Positions 24,364 through 32,537 of a stretch of 34,197 nucleotides of DNA are shown piece by piece (position 1 is the stretch's first letter; each line of letters begins with the position of its first letter). The notes beneath the pieces are model-generated. The model saw nothing but the letters and a program-made list of their open reading frames with translations. It did not search any database and was not told where the DNA came from. The position numbers and the translations under genes are program-made. The DNA is from Bacilli bacterium (GTDB lineage Bacteria; Bacillota_I; Bacilli_A; RF39; UBA660): assembly GCA_016302505.1 (NCBI GenBank), contig JAEDNL010000009.1, positions 1 through 34,197 on the forward strand, read 5' to 3'.

Positions 24364-26217
24364 TTAATATATTATTTTTTGTGATAATTTTAATTTTTTA
24401 CCCTCTTCTTCAGCCAAAGTTTTTCTATCTAGTTTCCCTATTGATGTCAAAGGTAATTCATCTTTAAAATAATATGCAAGAGCTTTATCACGTTCTGGAA
24501 TTTCTTTGTCACATAATTCTTTAACTTCTGCTAAAATGGCATCCTTAGAATTTAAATATTCTTCATTTAATGTCATAAATGCAACAGGTATAAATCCATT
24601 TTTATTTTCAATACACGGTATTCCAACTACAAGGCATTGTTTAACACCTGGATGACGTTCTATCACATTTTCAATTTTTGATGGAAAAACATTATGACCA
24701 TCAGGTCTAAAAATAATATTTTTAGTTCTATCTATAATGTAAACTCTACCTTTTTCGTCAATATAACCAACATCACCTGAATGAACCCATATTCTACCAT
24801 CACCATGTTTTTTAAATATCTTATTAGTTTCTTCTTCGTTGTTTAAATATCCTAGCATTCTAGTAGGAGCATCCATTGTAATTTCACCAATTTCATTATA
24901 ACCTAATATTTGATGAGTTTTAGGATTTACTACTGCAAAATTGTCTTTCACTAAAGGTATTCCACATGAACTAGGAATCAAATTGTCTTTATCAACCATA
25001 AATGTAGCACTTGAGCCAACTTCAGTCATACCATACCCAATTTGAAAATCATATTTATAATTATGATTATGTAAAAATTCATTTATATTATAAAATGATG
25101 CTTCAGTTATTGGTGCACCCCCTGAAATACAACTTTTTAAGAATGATAAATCAGTTTTTTTGTTTTTTAGTTCTGTAATCATTTGTTCATAAAATGCAGG
25201 AACACCAATTACATGTTGTGATTTAGTTTTTAATAATAATTTAGTAAAATCATTTATGGTAAATTTTGGAATTTGCATAATTTCCATACCAGCTGTTAGT
25301 GGTCCATTTATTCCATAAATAACTCCGTATGCTATAAATGGTGGCATGATACCTAATAATCTATCATTTTTTTCCATTTTAGGATTTCCATACTTTTGTT
25401 GTACATACATTGAAGTTAATGCATCATTAGATAGTACTGCACCTTTTGGCACTCCTGTTGTACCACCCGTGTAAATTATAACAGCGGGATAATCAGGAGT
25501 ATATTTTTCATCATCTACATTTACTTTTGCATCATTTAAAAATTCTTTCCACAGCCTTTCATTCTTCTTTGGAGTATAGGAACCTTTAGTCTTTAAATAC
25601 ATGTATTTTTTTAATGTTGGTAAAGAGTCACTGGCAGAAACAATAACTGTTTGTTCAACTTTTGTATCAGCTTCACTTATCTTATCAGCAACTAAGTCTA
25701 AACTAATTACCATTTTGCTATTTGAGTTTTCTATATATTGTTTTATTCTATCAGCATTAGTTCTTAAATCTATCATATTTGGTATAGCGCCAAGCTTAAT
25801 TGCGGCATAAAAGCAATATACAGTTTCTGGTACATTAGGCATACAGAAACTAATAACATCTCCCTTTTTTATACCATTTTCTTTTAAAGCACTAGCAACT
25901 TTTTCAATGTTATCAATTAAATTCTTATATGTAATTTTATTACCCATATAATTTAATGCAATACCATTTAAATTATCCATATTATTTTTTTTCATAAGCT
26001 GATAAGCCGTCATCTTAGGTAAATCTGACATTATAGCTTCTTCGCTATAATATTGTAACCAAGGTTTATCAATTGAAGAATCGCCAACATTTGGCCCTTG
26101 CAAATCTCCTTTGGCTAATGACCTTAAATATAAATCTCTTAATTTTTTTTCTTTTTCAGATAATTCAGCTATTTTTTTTCTATATTCTAGCAAATTATCC
26201 TTTATATTATTTTCCAT
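24364..26217 (-). CDS. AMP-binding acyl-CoA synthetase
   Basis: 617 residues of the ANL superfamily, which activates a carboxylate as acyl-AMP and then usually forms the CoA thioester. Motifs in order: KGDVISFCMPNVPETVYCFY, the P-loop-like IIYTGGTTGVPKGAVLSNDA, GVPAFYEQMI, the acyl-AMP site QIGYGMTEVGSSAT, the hinge region GDVGYIDEKGRVYIIDRTKN with the following FRPDGHNVFPSKIE, and catalytic Lys in TSIGKLDRKTL near the end. Substrate is not decided by sequence; the closely linked aldehyde dehydrogenase hints at a fatty acyl or other carboxylate. ATG with AAGGTGAATT upstream. It faces away from an XRE regulator, with 96 bases between starts. Confidence 0.88.
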   Translation of the reverse strand: MENNIKDNLLEYRKKIAELSEKEKKLRDLYLRSLAKGDLQGPNVGDSSIDKPWLQYYSEEAIMSDLPKMTAYQLMKKNNMDNLNGIALNYMGNKITYKNLIDNIEKVASALKENGIKKGDVISFCMPNVPETVYCFYAAIKLGAIPNMIDLRTNADRIKQYIENSNSKMVISLDLVADKISEADTKVEQTVIVSASDSLPTLKKYMYLKTKGSYTPKKNERLWKEFLNDAKVNVDDEKYTPDYPAVIIYTGGTTGVPKGAVLSNDALTSMYVQQKYGNPKMEKNDRLLGIMPPFIAYGVIYGINGPLTAGMEIMQIPKFTINDFTKLLLKTKSQHVIGVPAFYEQMITELKNKKTDLSFLKSCISGGAPITEASFYNINEFLHNHNYKYDFQIGYGMTEVGSSATFMVDKDNLIPSSCGIPLVKDNFAVVNPKTHQILGYNEIGEITMDAPTRMLGYLNNEEETNKIFKKHGDGRIWVHSGDVGYIDEKGRVYIIDRTKNIIFRPDGHNVFPSKIENVIERHPGVKQCLVVGIPCIENKNGFIPVAFMTLNEEYLNSKDAILAEVKELCDKEIPERDKALAYYFKDELPLTSIGKLDRKTLAEEEGKKLKLSQKIIY

Positions 26218-26278
26218 AATTCACCTTCATTCATTATCAAAATAATACAATAAATCATGAAAATAATAAATGGTTCAA

Positions 26279-26307
26279 TTGACAAAATGTATCATTTTTG
26301 ATACAAT
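26279..26307 (+). promoter_or_regulatory. Promoter with palindromic operator for the XRE gene
   Basis: TTGACA (26279-26284) and TACAAT (26302-26307) are 17 bases apart. TGTATCA-TTTT-TGATACA (26288-26305) is a perfect inverted repeat filling the spacer and part of the -10, a natural operator. The predicted start site, seven bases after the -10, is the A of the ATG at 26314, so the message would be leaderless. Confidence 0.8.
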
Positions 26308-26313
26308 GACATC

Positions 26314-26580
26314 ATGAAAAATATGTACGAATATATTAATTATATTGAAGTAGATAAAACTACTGATGAAATTGAGCATGAATTTGTTAAAGATTTTATA
26401 AGTTTTAGAAAGGAAAATAACTTAACACAAGAGTTACTTGGTATATATTCTAATGTAAGTAGAACTAAAATAGCTAGAATAGAAAGTGGTATGCATTCAC
26501 CTACTATTAGAAATTTATTACAAATACTTGGACCAATTGGATATACAATAAAAATTGAAAAAATAAAGAAAAATAAATAA
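26314..26580 (+). CDS. XRE-family HTH regulator, leaderless
   Basis: 88 residues with a HTH_3 domain in the second half: FISFRKENNLTQELLGIYSN, VSRTKIARIESGMHSPTIRN, LLQILGPIGYTIKIEK. The N-terminal 30 residues are acidic and helical. The pattern resembles HigA-type antitoxins, but no toxin gene flanks it: the neighbours are an acyl-CoA synthetase (divergent) and an aldehyde dehydrogenase (same strand, 35 bases on). It probably represses its own promoter, and perhaps the divergent gene, through the palindrome at 26288-26305. No Shine-Dalgarno exists because the promoter ends seven bases before ATG. Confidence 0.85.
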   Translation: MKNMYEYINYIEVDKTTDEIEHEFVKDFISFRKENNLTQELLGIYSNVSRTKIARIESGMHSPTIRNLLQILGPIGYTIKIEKIKKNK

Positions 26581-26615
26581 ATTTATAGTATAATGAATAA
26601 TAGAGGTTAGATAAT

Positions 26616-27986
26616 ATGAATATAGAAAAAATTATAAAAGAACAAAGAAAATATTTTAATGAATTTAATACTAGAGATATAAACTTTAGAATTAATACTT
26701 TGAAAACTATTCAAAGATGGATACAAAATAATCAAGATAAAATATTTGATGCTTTAGAAAAAGATTTAAATAAGTGTGATGCTGAAAGCTATATGTGTGA
26801 AATAGGAATGGCTTTAAGTGATATTAGATATCAAATAAATCATTTAAAGAAATGGTCTAAAAGAAAGGTAATTATTCCTCCATTCTCACAATTTCCATCT
26901 ATTGCATATAAGTATTATGAACCATATGGAGTAACACTAGTTATGAGTACATGGAATTATCCATTTTTATTATCAGTACAACCTACAATAGCAAGTATAG
27001 CTGCCGGTAACACTGTTATTTTAAAACCAAGTGCATACTCACCAAATACTAGTTCTCTTTTAAAAGAAATGTTTACTGAAACATGTAATAAAGACTTAGT
27101 AACTGTTATTGAAGGTGGTAGACATGAAAATGAAGAAATATTAAATCAAAAATATGATTATATTTTCTTTACTGGAAGTAGTAGTATTGGAAAACTAGTT
27201 ATGTCTAAAGCAAGTGAAAATTTAACTCCTGTTACATTAGAATTAGGTGGTAAAAGTCCATGTATTATTGATGATATTGATAACTTTAAAGTAAGTGTTA
27301 AAAGATGTATGTTTGGTAAACTATTAAATTCAGGACAAACATGTATCGCAACAGATTATTTATTTATAAGAGATGATTTAAAAGAAAGATTTATAGAAGA
27401 AGCAAGAATCATAATAGATGAATTCTTTGGCGAAAATCCACTCAATTCATCTCAAATGGTAAAAATAGTCAATAAGAAACACTTTGATAGATTAAAAAAT
27501 CTTATTAAAGATGAAAAAATATTATTAGGTGGTGAAAGTGATAATAAAACACTAAAAATAGAACCTACTCTAATTGATATTAAATCAAAAAATTCTAAAT
27601 TACTACAAGAAGAAATATTTGGGCCTATTCTTCCTATTATGACTTATAAAAACATTGATGAAGTTATAGAATATATTAATGAACATGAAAAACCTCTTGC
27701 TTGTTATATATTCTCAAGTAATAAAATAATTCAAGATAAAGTAGTTCAAAAATGTAGTTTTGGAGGAGGATGTATTAATGATACTATTATGCATGTAATA
27801 CCTCATAATCTACCTTTTGGTGGTGTTGGAAGTAGTGGTATAGGTTCTTATCATGGTAAATATAGTTTCAAAACTTTCTCACATGAAAAAAGTATATTAA
27901 AGAAATCTAAATCTTTTGATACTTCTATAATATACTATCCATACAATAAATTAAAACTTAAATTATCAAAATTATTTCTAAGATAA
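26616..27986 (+). CDS. Aldehyde dehydrogenase, ALDH3-like
   Basis: 456 residues, oxidising an aldehyde to a carboxylate with NAD(P). The order is that of the ALDH3/YwdH group: YYEPYGVTLVMSTWNYPFLL, AAGNTVILKPSAYSPNTSSL, FFTGSSSIGKLVM (cofactor site), catalytic Glu in TLELGGKSPCIIDD, catalytic Cys in LNSGQTCIATDY, EEIFGPILPIMTY, and GGVGSSGIGSYHGKYSFKTFSHEKS near the end, the last typical for ALDH3. A basic, hydrophobic tail (YNKLKLKLSKLFLR) could bind membranes, as in fatty aldehyde dehydrogenases. Shine-Dalgarno AGAGGTTAG. It follows the XRE gene and is probably in one transcript with it. The acyl-CoA synthetase nearby could use its product. Confidence 0.92.
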   Translation: MNIEKIIKEQRKYFNEFNTRDINFRINTLKTIQRWIQNNQDKIFDALEKDLNKCDAESYMCEIGMALSDIRYQINHLKKWSKRKVIIPPFSQFPSIAYKYYEPYGVTLVMSTWNYPFLLSVQPTIASIAAGNTVILKPSAYSPNTSSLLKEMFTETCNKDLVTVIEGGRHENEEILNQKYDYIFFTGSSSIGKLVMSKASENLTPVTLELGGKSPCIIDDIDNFKVSVKRCMFGKLLNSGQTCIATDYLFIRDDLKERFIEEARIIIDEFFGENPLNSSQMVKIVNKKHFDRLKNLIKDEKILLGGESDNKTLKIEPTLIDIKSKNSKLLQEEIFGPILPIMTYKNIDEVIEYINEHEKPLACYIFSSNKIIQDKVVQKCSFGGGCINDTIMHVIPHNLPFGGVGSSGIGSYHGKYSFKTFSHEKSILKKSKSFDTSIIYYPYNKLKLKLSKLFLR

Positions 27987-28008
27987 AAGAGCAAAATTGC
28001 TCTTTTTA
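27985..28008. terminator. Bidirectional terminator
   Basis: AAAAGAGCAA-AA-TTGCTCTTTT is a perfect 10-bp stem with A and T runs on both sides. It serves the converging aldehyde dehydrogenase (plus) and NlpC/P60 fusion (minus) genes and overlaps both ends. Confidence 0.9.
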
Positions 28009-29253
28009 ATTTGAATACTTATCTGATAATGATTCACAATAATATTGTTCATTCCCATATCGTGCACCATTAAACGGTATTGTTGATAATTCAAGTCCAT
28101 TCCTTTCTTCTGCAATTATATAATTTTTACTTGCATTATCTATTCTAACTATTAAAGCGATATGTCCATCAGTACTTAAAGCATCCCCTATTTTACATAC
28201 AGCTTTTGTTTGCCCAGTAAGTACTATTTTAGGTTCATCATTCCACCAGTTTGAAGCCCCTTTTTGCATTCCTTGTGATACAGCCCAATCAAAGAATCCC
28301 GAACAGTCCATTCCACCATAATAATAGTAATGACCTCCTGCTGATTCAGCAGATTTACCAATATTAGAACCCCATTTTGGATCAACACCCAAACTTGAAT
28401 ATTTTCCACCCCAATAATAAGGTAACTTATATCCATAGTCTGCAAGTGTTCCTATTAATGTCATTGCCGCAGCAACTGTTGCTTCTCTAGTTCCTACACC
28501 ATTTACAGTTACTGCATTCTTTATCTTCTCATTTAGTTCACTAACACTTGAACCGTTTTCTTTTAAAAGATCTGCTATTGACTTGCCTTCTAATTTATTT
28601 AAATCACTATATAATGAATCACTTGGTGATATAGGATAATTGCTTACATTAAGTTTTCTATCTTTAATAGTATCTTCATATAATTTATCTATTTTTTTCT
28701 TAACTTCAGGATCTGTTATATTAGATATTCTATTTTTAATATCCTTTGATTTTTCAGAGAAATTATTAGAATTTAATGATTCAATATCACTTACTATATC
28801 AACATATTCTTTATAATAAGATATTTTCTTTTGATAACTTGCTTTAATTGGATCATCTTCATCTAAATTATCTATATATTTTTTAGCTTTATTATAATCA
28901 ACTTTACTAAAAGTAGATTCTATTCTCTCAATATATCCATTAATAATTCCTTCTTTATTAGCGTTATGAAAACAATCAACTACACCATTATCACTTACCG
29001 CAGCTATATCAAATATAGTACCAACTAAAGTAGGAACTAAAAAGATAGCTACTGCTGCTATAAACATATTAATAATTGTTTTATTTGCTTTAGTTAAATT
29101 ATCATTATCTGAATCTATTATTGCTCTTACATAAGTAATCATACCATATACTATTAATATAATTGGTACAGCAATTTTAATTATCTGAATAACTATCTTA
29201 ACAATCTTCATTACTTCTAATACTTCGGGAGCATTACATATTCCTAATATCAC
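28006..29253 (-). CDS. VirB2/TrbC-like membrane domain fused to NlpC/P60 peptidase
   Basis: 415 residues. The first 85 hold a short acidic-start segment and two hydrophobic helices (IVIQIIKIAVPIILIVYGMI and MFIAAVAIFLVPTLVGTIF) separated by a charged loop with 'DSDNDNLTKANKTI', the arrangement of VirB2/TrbC-type pilin subunits. A helical linker of about 150 residues follows (for example EYVDIVSDIESLNSNNFS). The C-terminal 170 residues are an NlpC/P60 cysteine peptidase: YYWGGKYSS, catalytic Cys317 in GGMDCSGFFDW, and His364 in STDGHIALIV. It probably cuts peptidoglycan peptides outside the membrane. No type IV secretion genes are near. GTG start with AGGTGATATT upstream. Confidence 0.75.
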   Translation of the reverse strand: MILGICNAPEVLEVMKIVKIVIQIIKIAVPIILIVYGMITYVRAIIDSDNDNLTKANKTIINMFIAAVAIFLVPTLVGTIFDIAAVSDNGVVDCFHNANKEGIINGYIERIESTFSKVDYNKAKKYIDNLDEDDPIKASYQKKISYYKEYVDIVSDIESLNSNNFSEKSKDIKNRISNITDPEVKKKIDKLYEDTIKDRKLNVSNYPISPSDSLYSDLNKLEGKSIADLLKENGSSVSELNEKIKNAVTVNGVGTREATVAAAMTLIGTLADYGYKLPYYWGGKYSSLGVDPKWGSNIGKSAESAGGHYYYYGGMDCSGFFDWAVSQGMQKGASNWWNDEPKIVLTGQTKAVCKIGDALSTDGHIALIVRIDNASKNYIIAEERNGLELSTIPFNGARYGNEQYYCESLSDKYSN

Positions 29254-29286
29254 AATATCACCTACATTCTATGAGTATTATACCAT

Positions 29287-29311
29287 AAAAATAAAAGACA
29301 CAAAAGTGTCT
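29287..29311 (-). terminator. gltX terminator
   Basis: AGACAC-AAAA-GTGTCT (29296-29311) is a perfect stem; the minus-strand transcript continues TTTATTTTTATGG. It overlaps the gltX stop. Confidence 0.8.
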
Positions 29312-30962
29312 AATTAAACATATTGTATCTTTTTTCTATTTTTTTACTACCAAGTAATTTCATTATTTGATATAAATCAGGTGTATTTGACTTAGTAGTT
29401 AAAGCTACTCTTAGTACAGTAGATATATCTGCTACATTACCTTTATAGTTTTCAGGGTTCTTTTTATACTCTTTAATATTAGATGCATAACCTAAGGAAT
29501 CACACATTTCTTTAATTTTATTAAACCATGTTTCTTTATCATCAGAGTCATTATAATATTTAGCTATATATGTATTTAATATATTTTTAATTTCATCTTT
29601 ATCAGTTATATTTTTCCACTCATATTCTTTATTTTCTTTATCAAATAAATCATCATACATATACCATATTAAACTTTTAATCATTTTATAGTTATATATA
29701 TCTTTTCTAGGTTTTTCTTGTTCTCTTTCAATATTTAAAATACTTATATAATATTCTCTATCTCTATCTATTAATTCTTTAAAGTCTTTATCATATATAC
29801 ATGCCCACTTATATGACTCATCACATAAATCTTTAGCTTTCATTTTAGCTATTATATCTTTAGAAATATTATTTAGTTTTTCAAGGTCAAATAAAGCTCC
29901 TGATGCTGACATCTTACTTGCCTGAAATTTGAAATCAGTAAATGGTAAATCTTTATTTTCACGTCTCCATTCTTCATAATTAGAGTTTATTATAGTCATT
30001 ACTGATTCTATAACAGCAGTAGTATTATATCCATTCTCTTCATAAAAACTCATAGATGCTTCTGGATCTTTTCTTTTACTTATTTTTCTTTTAATATCAC
30101 CATCTTGTTTTAATATTAATGGATATTGAATATATTTAGGTCTTTTAAAACCAAACGCATCGAATAATTCAATATGTTTAGGTACAGAACTAATCCATTC
30201 TTCTCCTCTTATTACATGAGTGGTACGCATTAAATGATCATCTACTAAATGAGCAAAATGATAAGTTGGTAATTTATCACTAGATTTCATAATTACAAAA
30301 TCTTCATCATTTGTTGGAAATTCTATTCTACCTTTAACTTCATCATCAAAAGGTATCTTAGTTTCAAAGTCACCCATTGATTTAAATCTAATTACATAGT
30401 CTTCTCCTGCTTTAATTTTATTACACATTTCATCTATTGATAAAAATCTACATCTAGCATATTTACCATAATATCCAGTTCTTTGTTTCTTTCTTTCTTG
30501 ATTAAGTCTCATTTCATCTAATTCTTCTTTATTACAAAAACATGGATATGCTCTTCCCATTTCTATTGCTTTTTTAATGTAAGCATGATATATGTCTATT
30601 CTTTCACTTTGAACATATGGTCCATAATTACCTACTATTTTACCTTTATATTCATATTCAACTGGATTTAAACCATAATGATTTAGTATATGAGTTATTT
30701 TATCAATAGCATCAGGTATTTCACGTGCTTTATCAGTATCTTCATTTCTTAAAAAGAATACTCCATCACTATTTTTATATATAATATAATCTATTAATAC
30801 ACTCATAAAATTTCCTATATGCATATATCCAGTAGGACTAGGAGCAAATCTAGTAACATATTGATTTTCTTTTAAATCTCTTTCTGGATATAATTTTTCA
30901 TAATATTCAGTATCATGTTCTAAATTAGGAAATATTAAATCAGCTAAATCTTTATTTGTCAT
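29310..30962 (-). CDS. gltX: Glutamyl-tRNA synthetase
   Basis: Charges tRNA-Glu (and in many Firmicutes also mischarges tRNA-Gln) in the cytoplasm. Class I motifs: VTRFAPSPTGYMHIGNFMSV (HIGH type), NEDTDKAREIPDAIDKI, PYVQSERIDIYHAYIKKA, YHFAHLVDDHLMRTTHVIRG with EEWISSVPKHIELF, and KRKISKRKDPEASM as KMSKS. At 550 residues it is longer than the usual 470-490 and matches the long Clostridia/Mollicutes-type GltX with an extended C-terminal helical anticodon region. Start ATG 30962 with AAGAGGTGTTAT upstream. It has its own terminator. Confidence 0.94.
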   Translation of the reverse strand: MTNKDLADLIFPNLEHDTEYYEKLYPERDLKENQYVTRFAPSPTGYMHIGNFMSVLIDYIIYKNSDGVFFLRNEDTDKAREIPDAIDKITHILNHYGLNPVEYEYKGKIVGNYGPYVQSERIDIYHAYIKKAIEMGRAYPCFCNKEELDEMRLNQERKKQRTGYYGKYARCRFLSIDEMCNKIKAGEDYVIRFKSMGDFETKIPFDDEVKGRIEFPTNDEDFVIMKSSDKLPTYHFAHLVDDHLMRTTHVIRGEEWISSVPKHIELFDAFGFKRPKYIQYPLILKQDGDIKRKISKRKDPEASMSFYEENGYNTTAVIESVMTIINSNYEEWRRENKDLPFTDFKFQASKMSASGALFDLEKLNNISKDIIAKMKAKDLCDESYKWACIYDKDFKELIDRDREYYISILNIEREQEKPRKDIYNYKMIKSLIWYMYDDLFDKENKEYEWKNITDKDEIKNILNTYIAKYYNDSDDKETWFNKIKEMCDSLGYASNIKEYKKNPENYKGNVADISTVLRVALTTKSNTPDLYQIMKLLGSKKIEKRYNMFN

Positions 30963-31006
30963 ATAACACCTCTTTTTAACAAATAAAATTATATACTATT
31001 TATCAA

Positions 31007-31030
31007 ATAAAAACAAGACTATTTGTCTTG
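31007..31030 (-). terminator. Terminator of the 85-residue protein gene
   Basis: CAAGAC-TATTT-GTCTTG (31014-31030), followed on the minus strand by TTTTTATTT; it starts directly after the stop codon. Confidence 0.8.
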
Positions 31031-31288
31031 CTATCTAACAGTAAATATAACATATACAAACACAGAACTAATCATAACAATTAATGAAAGTAACATATAA
31101 TCAGTAACTCTCATCATTTTTTTCTTTTTAGTGACATGTTCTTCTTCTTCTATAACAGTTCTTTCTAGTATTGGTTCCATTTTAATAGTATTTAAAAGTT
31201 CCTCTTCTTTTAATGCTTCTTCTCTTTTTCTAATTTGTTCATCTATATCTATAATGGCAGTTGTTTCAAAACCTATTGTGTCTTTCAT
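31031..31288 (-). CDS. Small tail-anchored membrane protein, unknown
   Basis: 85 residues: a charged coiled-coil-like N-terminal part (DEQIRKREEALKEEELLN, then VIEEEEHVTKKKKMM) and one C-terminal hydrophobic helix (YMLLSLIVMISSVFVYVIF) ending in two residues. Topology suggests the bulk is in the cytoplasm. No family recognised. Shine-Dalgarno AAGGAAGTG upstream and a plausible promoter at 31310-31337. It is the last gene of the core region before tRNA-Ser and is transcribed away from it. Confidence 0.7.
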   Translation of the reverse strand: MKDTIGFETTAIIDIDEQIRKREEALKEEELLNTIKMEPILERTVIEEEEHVTKKKKMMRVTDYMLLSLIVMISSVFVYVIFTVR

Positions 31289-31309
31289 GTTTACACTTCC
31301 TTATATCTT

Positions 31310-31337
31310 TATATATCAATAATATCATAAATGTAAA
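31310..31337 (-). promoter_or_regulatory. Promoter of the 85-residue protein gene
   Basis: TTTACA (31332-31337) and TATATA (31310-31315), 16 bases apart on the minus strand, about 20 bases before the coding start. Confidence 0.5.
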
Positions 31338-31385
31338 ACATATTACAAGTTTTTTTAATATTTTTTTTATACTTAGTATTTCCTC

Positions 31386-31414
31386 TTGACTTATTCTTAA
31401 ATTTATCGTATTAT
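31386..31414 (+). promoter_or_regulatory. Sigma-A promoter of tRNA-Ser
   Basis: TTGACT (31386-31391) and TATTAT (31409-31414) with a 17-base spacer; start expected about 7 bases before the mature tRNA. Confidence 0.8.
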
Positions 31415-31427
31415 TTATATGTGCTTT

Positions 31428-31518
31428 GGAGACATACTCAAGAGGCTGAAGAGGTGCCCCTGCTAAGGGTATAGATCGGGAAACTGGTGCGAGAGTTCGA
31501 ATCTCTCTGTCTCCGCCA
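31428..31518 (+). tRNA. tRNA-Ser (anticodon GCT)
   Basis: GGAGACA pairs with TGTCTCC; the anticodon loop CTGCTAA gives GCT; a long variable arm (GATCGGGAAACTGGTGC region) marks a class II tRNA; the T loop is GTTCGAATC; discriminator G and CCA are encoded. Length 91 with CCA fits tRNA-Ser. Confidence 0.96.
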
Positions 31519-31529
31519 TAATGAAAATG

Positions 31530-31565
31530 AAAGTCTTGTTTTTCCTAAGAAATTCAAGACTTTTT
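31530..31565 (+). terminator. tRNA-Ser terminator
   Basis: AAAGTCTTG (31530-31538) and CAAGACTTT (31555-31563) form a 9-bp stem followed by T residues, 11 bases after the tRNA. Confidence 0.8.
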
Positions 31566-31609
31566 ACTTTGAACAAAAATATTTATCATTTTTCTTTATT
31601 TTTTAAAAC

Positions 31610-31628
31610 TATCACAAAGTATCACAAA
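31610..31628. repeat. Two direct repeats TATCACAAA
   Basis: TATCACAAA occurs at 31610-31618 and again at 31620-31628, a 10-base period. The role is unknown; it could be a protein-binding site in the leader of the small ORF at 31748. The surrounding 31566-31747 holds no gene that I can support. Confidence 0.5.
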
Positions 31629-31747
31629 TTATTATACTTTTTGGCAATTTTTATGGCAACTATTTATAATGCTTGTTGCAAATAATATAAAGGGTATAAG
31701 GATATAATAGTGTTAATAATGGCAACAAAAAGTATGGAAAGGATAAA

Positions 31748-31912
31748 ATGAAATATAAAATAACTAGAAAAATGGAAGATTTAGTCTTAGAAATACTAGT
31801 ATTGAAACAATTATTAGATAATGATAAGTTTTCTCAAAGAGAAGAAAAAGAAAATCAACTAAATAGTTTAATTAATGAGTTGTTATTAGAGTTTAATAAA
31901 AATAACCAATAA
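31748..31912 (+). CDS. Small charged protein, 54 residues
   Basis: A short frame with a good Shine-Dalgarno (AAAGGA, four bases before ATG) and a bidirectional terminator just after it. The product begins MKYKITRKMEDLVLEILVLK and continues QLLDNDKFSQREEKENQLNS to a Leu-rich end (LINELLLEF); it is probably two amphipathic helices. No family recognised. A possible -10 (TATAAG or TATAAT) lies 40-50 bases upstream with a poor -35. It is the first gene after tRNA-Ser. Confidence 0.55.
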   Translation: MKYKITRKMEDLVLEILVLKQLLDNDKFSQREEKENQLNSLINELLLEFNKNNQ

Positions 31913-31919
31913 AAATAAG

Positions 31920-31950
31920 AGTTAGGATATATTCCTAACTTCTATTTTTT
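31920..31950. terminator. Bidirectional terminator
   Basis: AGTTAGGA-(5)-TCCTAACT (31920-31940) with T-rich sequence on the plus side (CTATTTTTT) and on the minus side (TTATTTTTATTGG). It lies between the converging genes at 31748 and 31935. Confidence 0.8.
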
Positions 31951-32222
31951 GGTCTGCCATATTTATCTCTTAAGTCCATACCCTTAAAACAAGTAAAGCA
32001 ATTAACACTAATTCTTCTTTTAGAGTCTGATTCCATAAATATACATAATTCATCATAACACTCTTTAAATAATTCTATAAAATCTTCTTTTCTTTGTTGT
32101 CTTTCTTCATATTCTTTTGAATCATTTATCATTAATTGTAAATCATATTCTAGTGTATGTTTATCAAAGTCTTTAAGTCCTAACAATTCTTCTAAATCAA
32201 TTATACTATTCTTGTTTGCCAT
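31935..32222 (-). CDS. Unknown protein downstream of the excisionase-like gene
   Basis: About 95 residues, acidic and helical: MANKNSIIDLEELLGLKDF, then a KEYEERQQRKEDFIELFKEC stretch and a C-terminal part with cysteines in SVNCFTCFKGMDL, possibly a metal or disulfide site, ending in a basic RPKNRS. No family recognised. The ATG at 32222 lies inside the end of the upstream excisionase-like gene, so the two overlap by 17 bases and are translationally coupled. Small proteins of this kind often travel with excisionase-type regulators in integrative elements. Confidence 0.6.
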   Translation of the reverse strand: MANKNSIIDLEELLGLKDFDKHTLEYDLQLMINDSKEYEERQQRKEDFIELFKECYDELCIFMESDSKRRISVNCFTCFKGMDLRDKYGRPKNRS

Positions 32223-32388
32223 ATCTAACACTCGCCAAATATTCTTCTAAATCGGAATCTGATATTCTATATTCTTTACCCATTTTATAAGCACCCAATT
32301 TAAACTCTCTAATTAGCTTTCTAACATATGCTATTGGTATTTGTAAAATCATACTAACTTCTTTTGTAGTCAAAAAATTGTTATACAT
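32206..32388 (-). CDS. Excisionase-family DNA-binding protein
   Basis: 60 residues forming one winged HTH of the MerR/excisionase type: FLTTKEVSMILQIPIAYVRK, LIREFKLGAYKMGKEYRISD, SDLEEYLAS. Such proteins bind DNA and act as recombination directionality factors or small regulators. The start is ATG 32388 with a near-perfect AGGAGGTG Shine-Dalgarno; the frame's GTG three codons earlier is inside that site. It overlaps the following gene. Position 700 bases from tRNA-Ser is what one expects near the end of an integrated element, but no integrase is seen. Confidence 0.78.
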   Translation of the reverse strand: MYNNFLTTKEVSMILQIPIAYVRKLIREFKLGAYKMGKEYRISDSDLEEYLASVRYGKQE

Positions 32389-32487
32389 ATATAACACCTC
32401 CTACTAATAAGTATCTGAATATAGAATAAACTATAATTTCTGTTAAATATGGGGGTTGGGTTTAGTAAATCTTAGAATTTATTTCAA

Positions 32488-32510
32488 TAAAAAAGTGGGT
32501 TGCCCCACAT
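32488..32510 (-). terminator. Terminator with GCAA tetraloop after the operon
   Basis: On the minus strand GTGGG-GCAA-CCCAC followed by TTTTTTATTG; a GNRA loop gives a stable hairpin. It ends the three-gene operon 33747-32538. Confidence 0.85.
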
Positions 32511-32537
32511 TTAATTTATAATTATATTATTATCAAG

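Noticed and set aside
26314..27986. Toxin-antitoxin pair led by the XRE gene
   Set aside because: The protein looks like a HigA-type antitoxin, but no small toxin gene is on either side; neighbours are metabolic enzymes.
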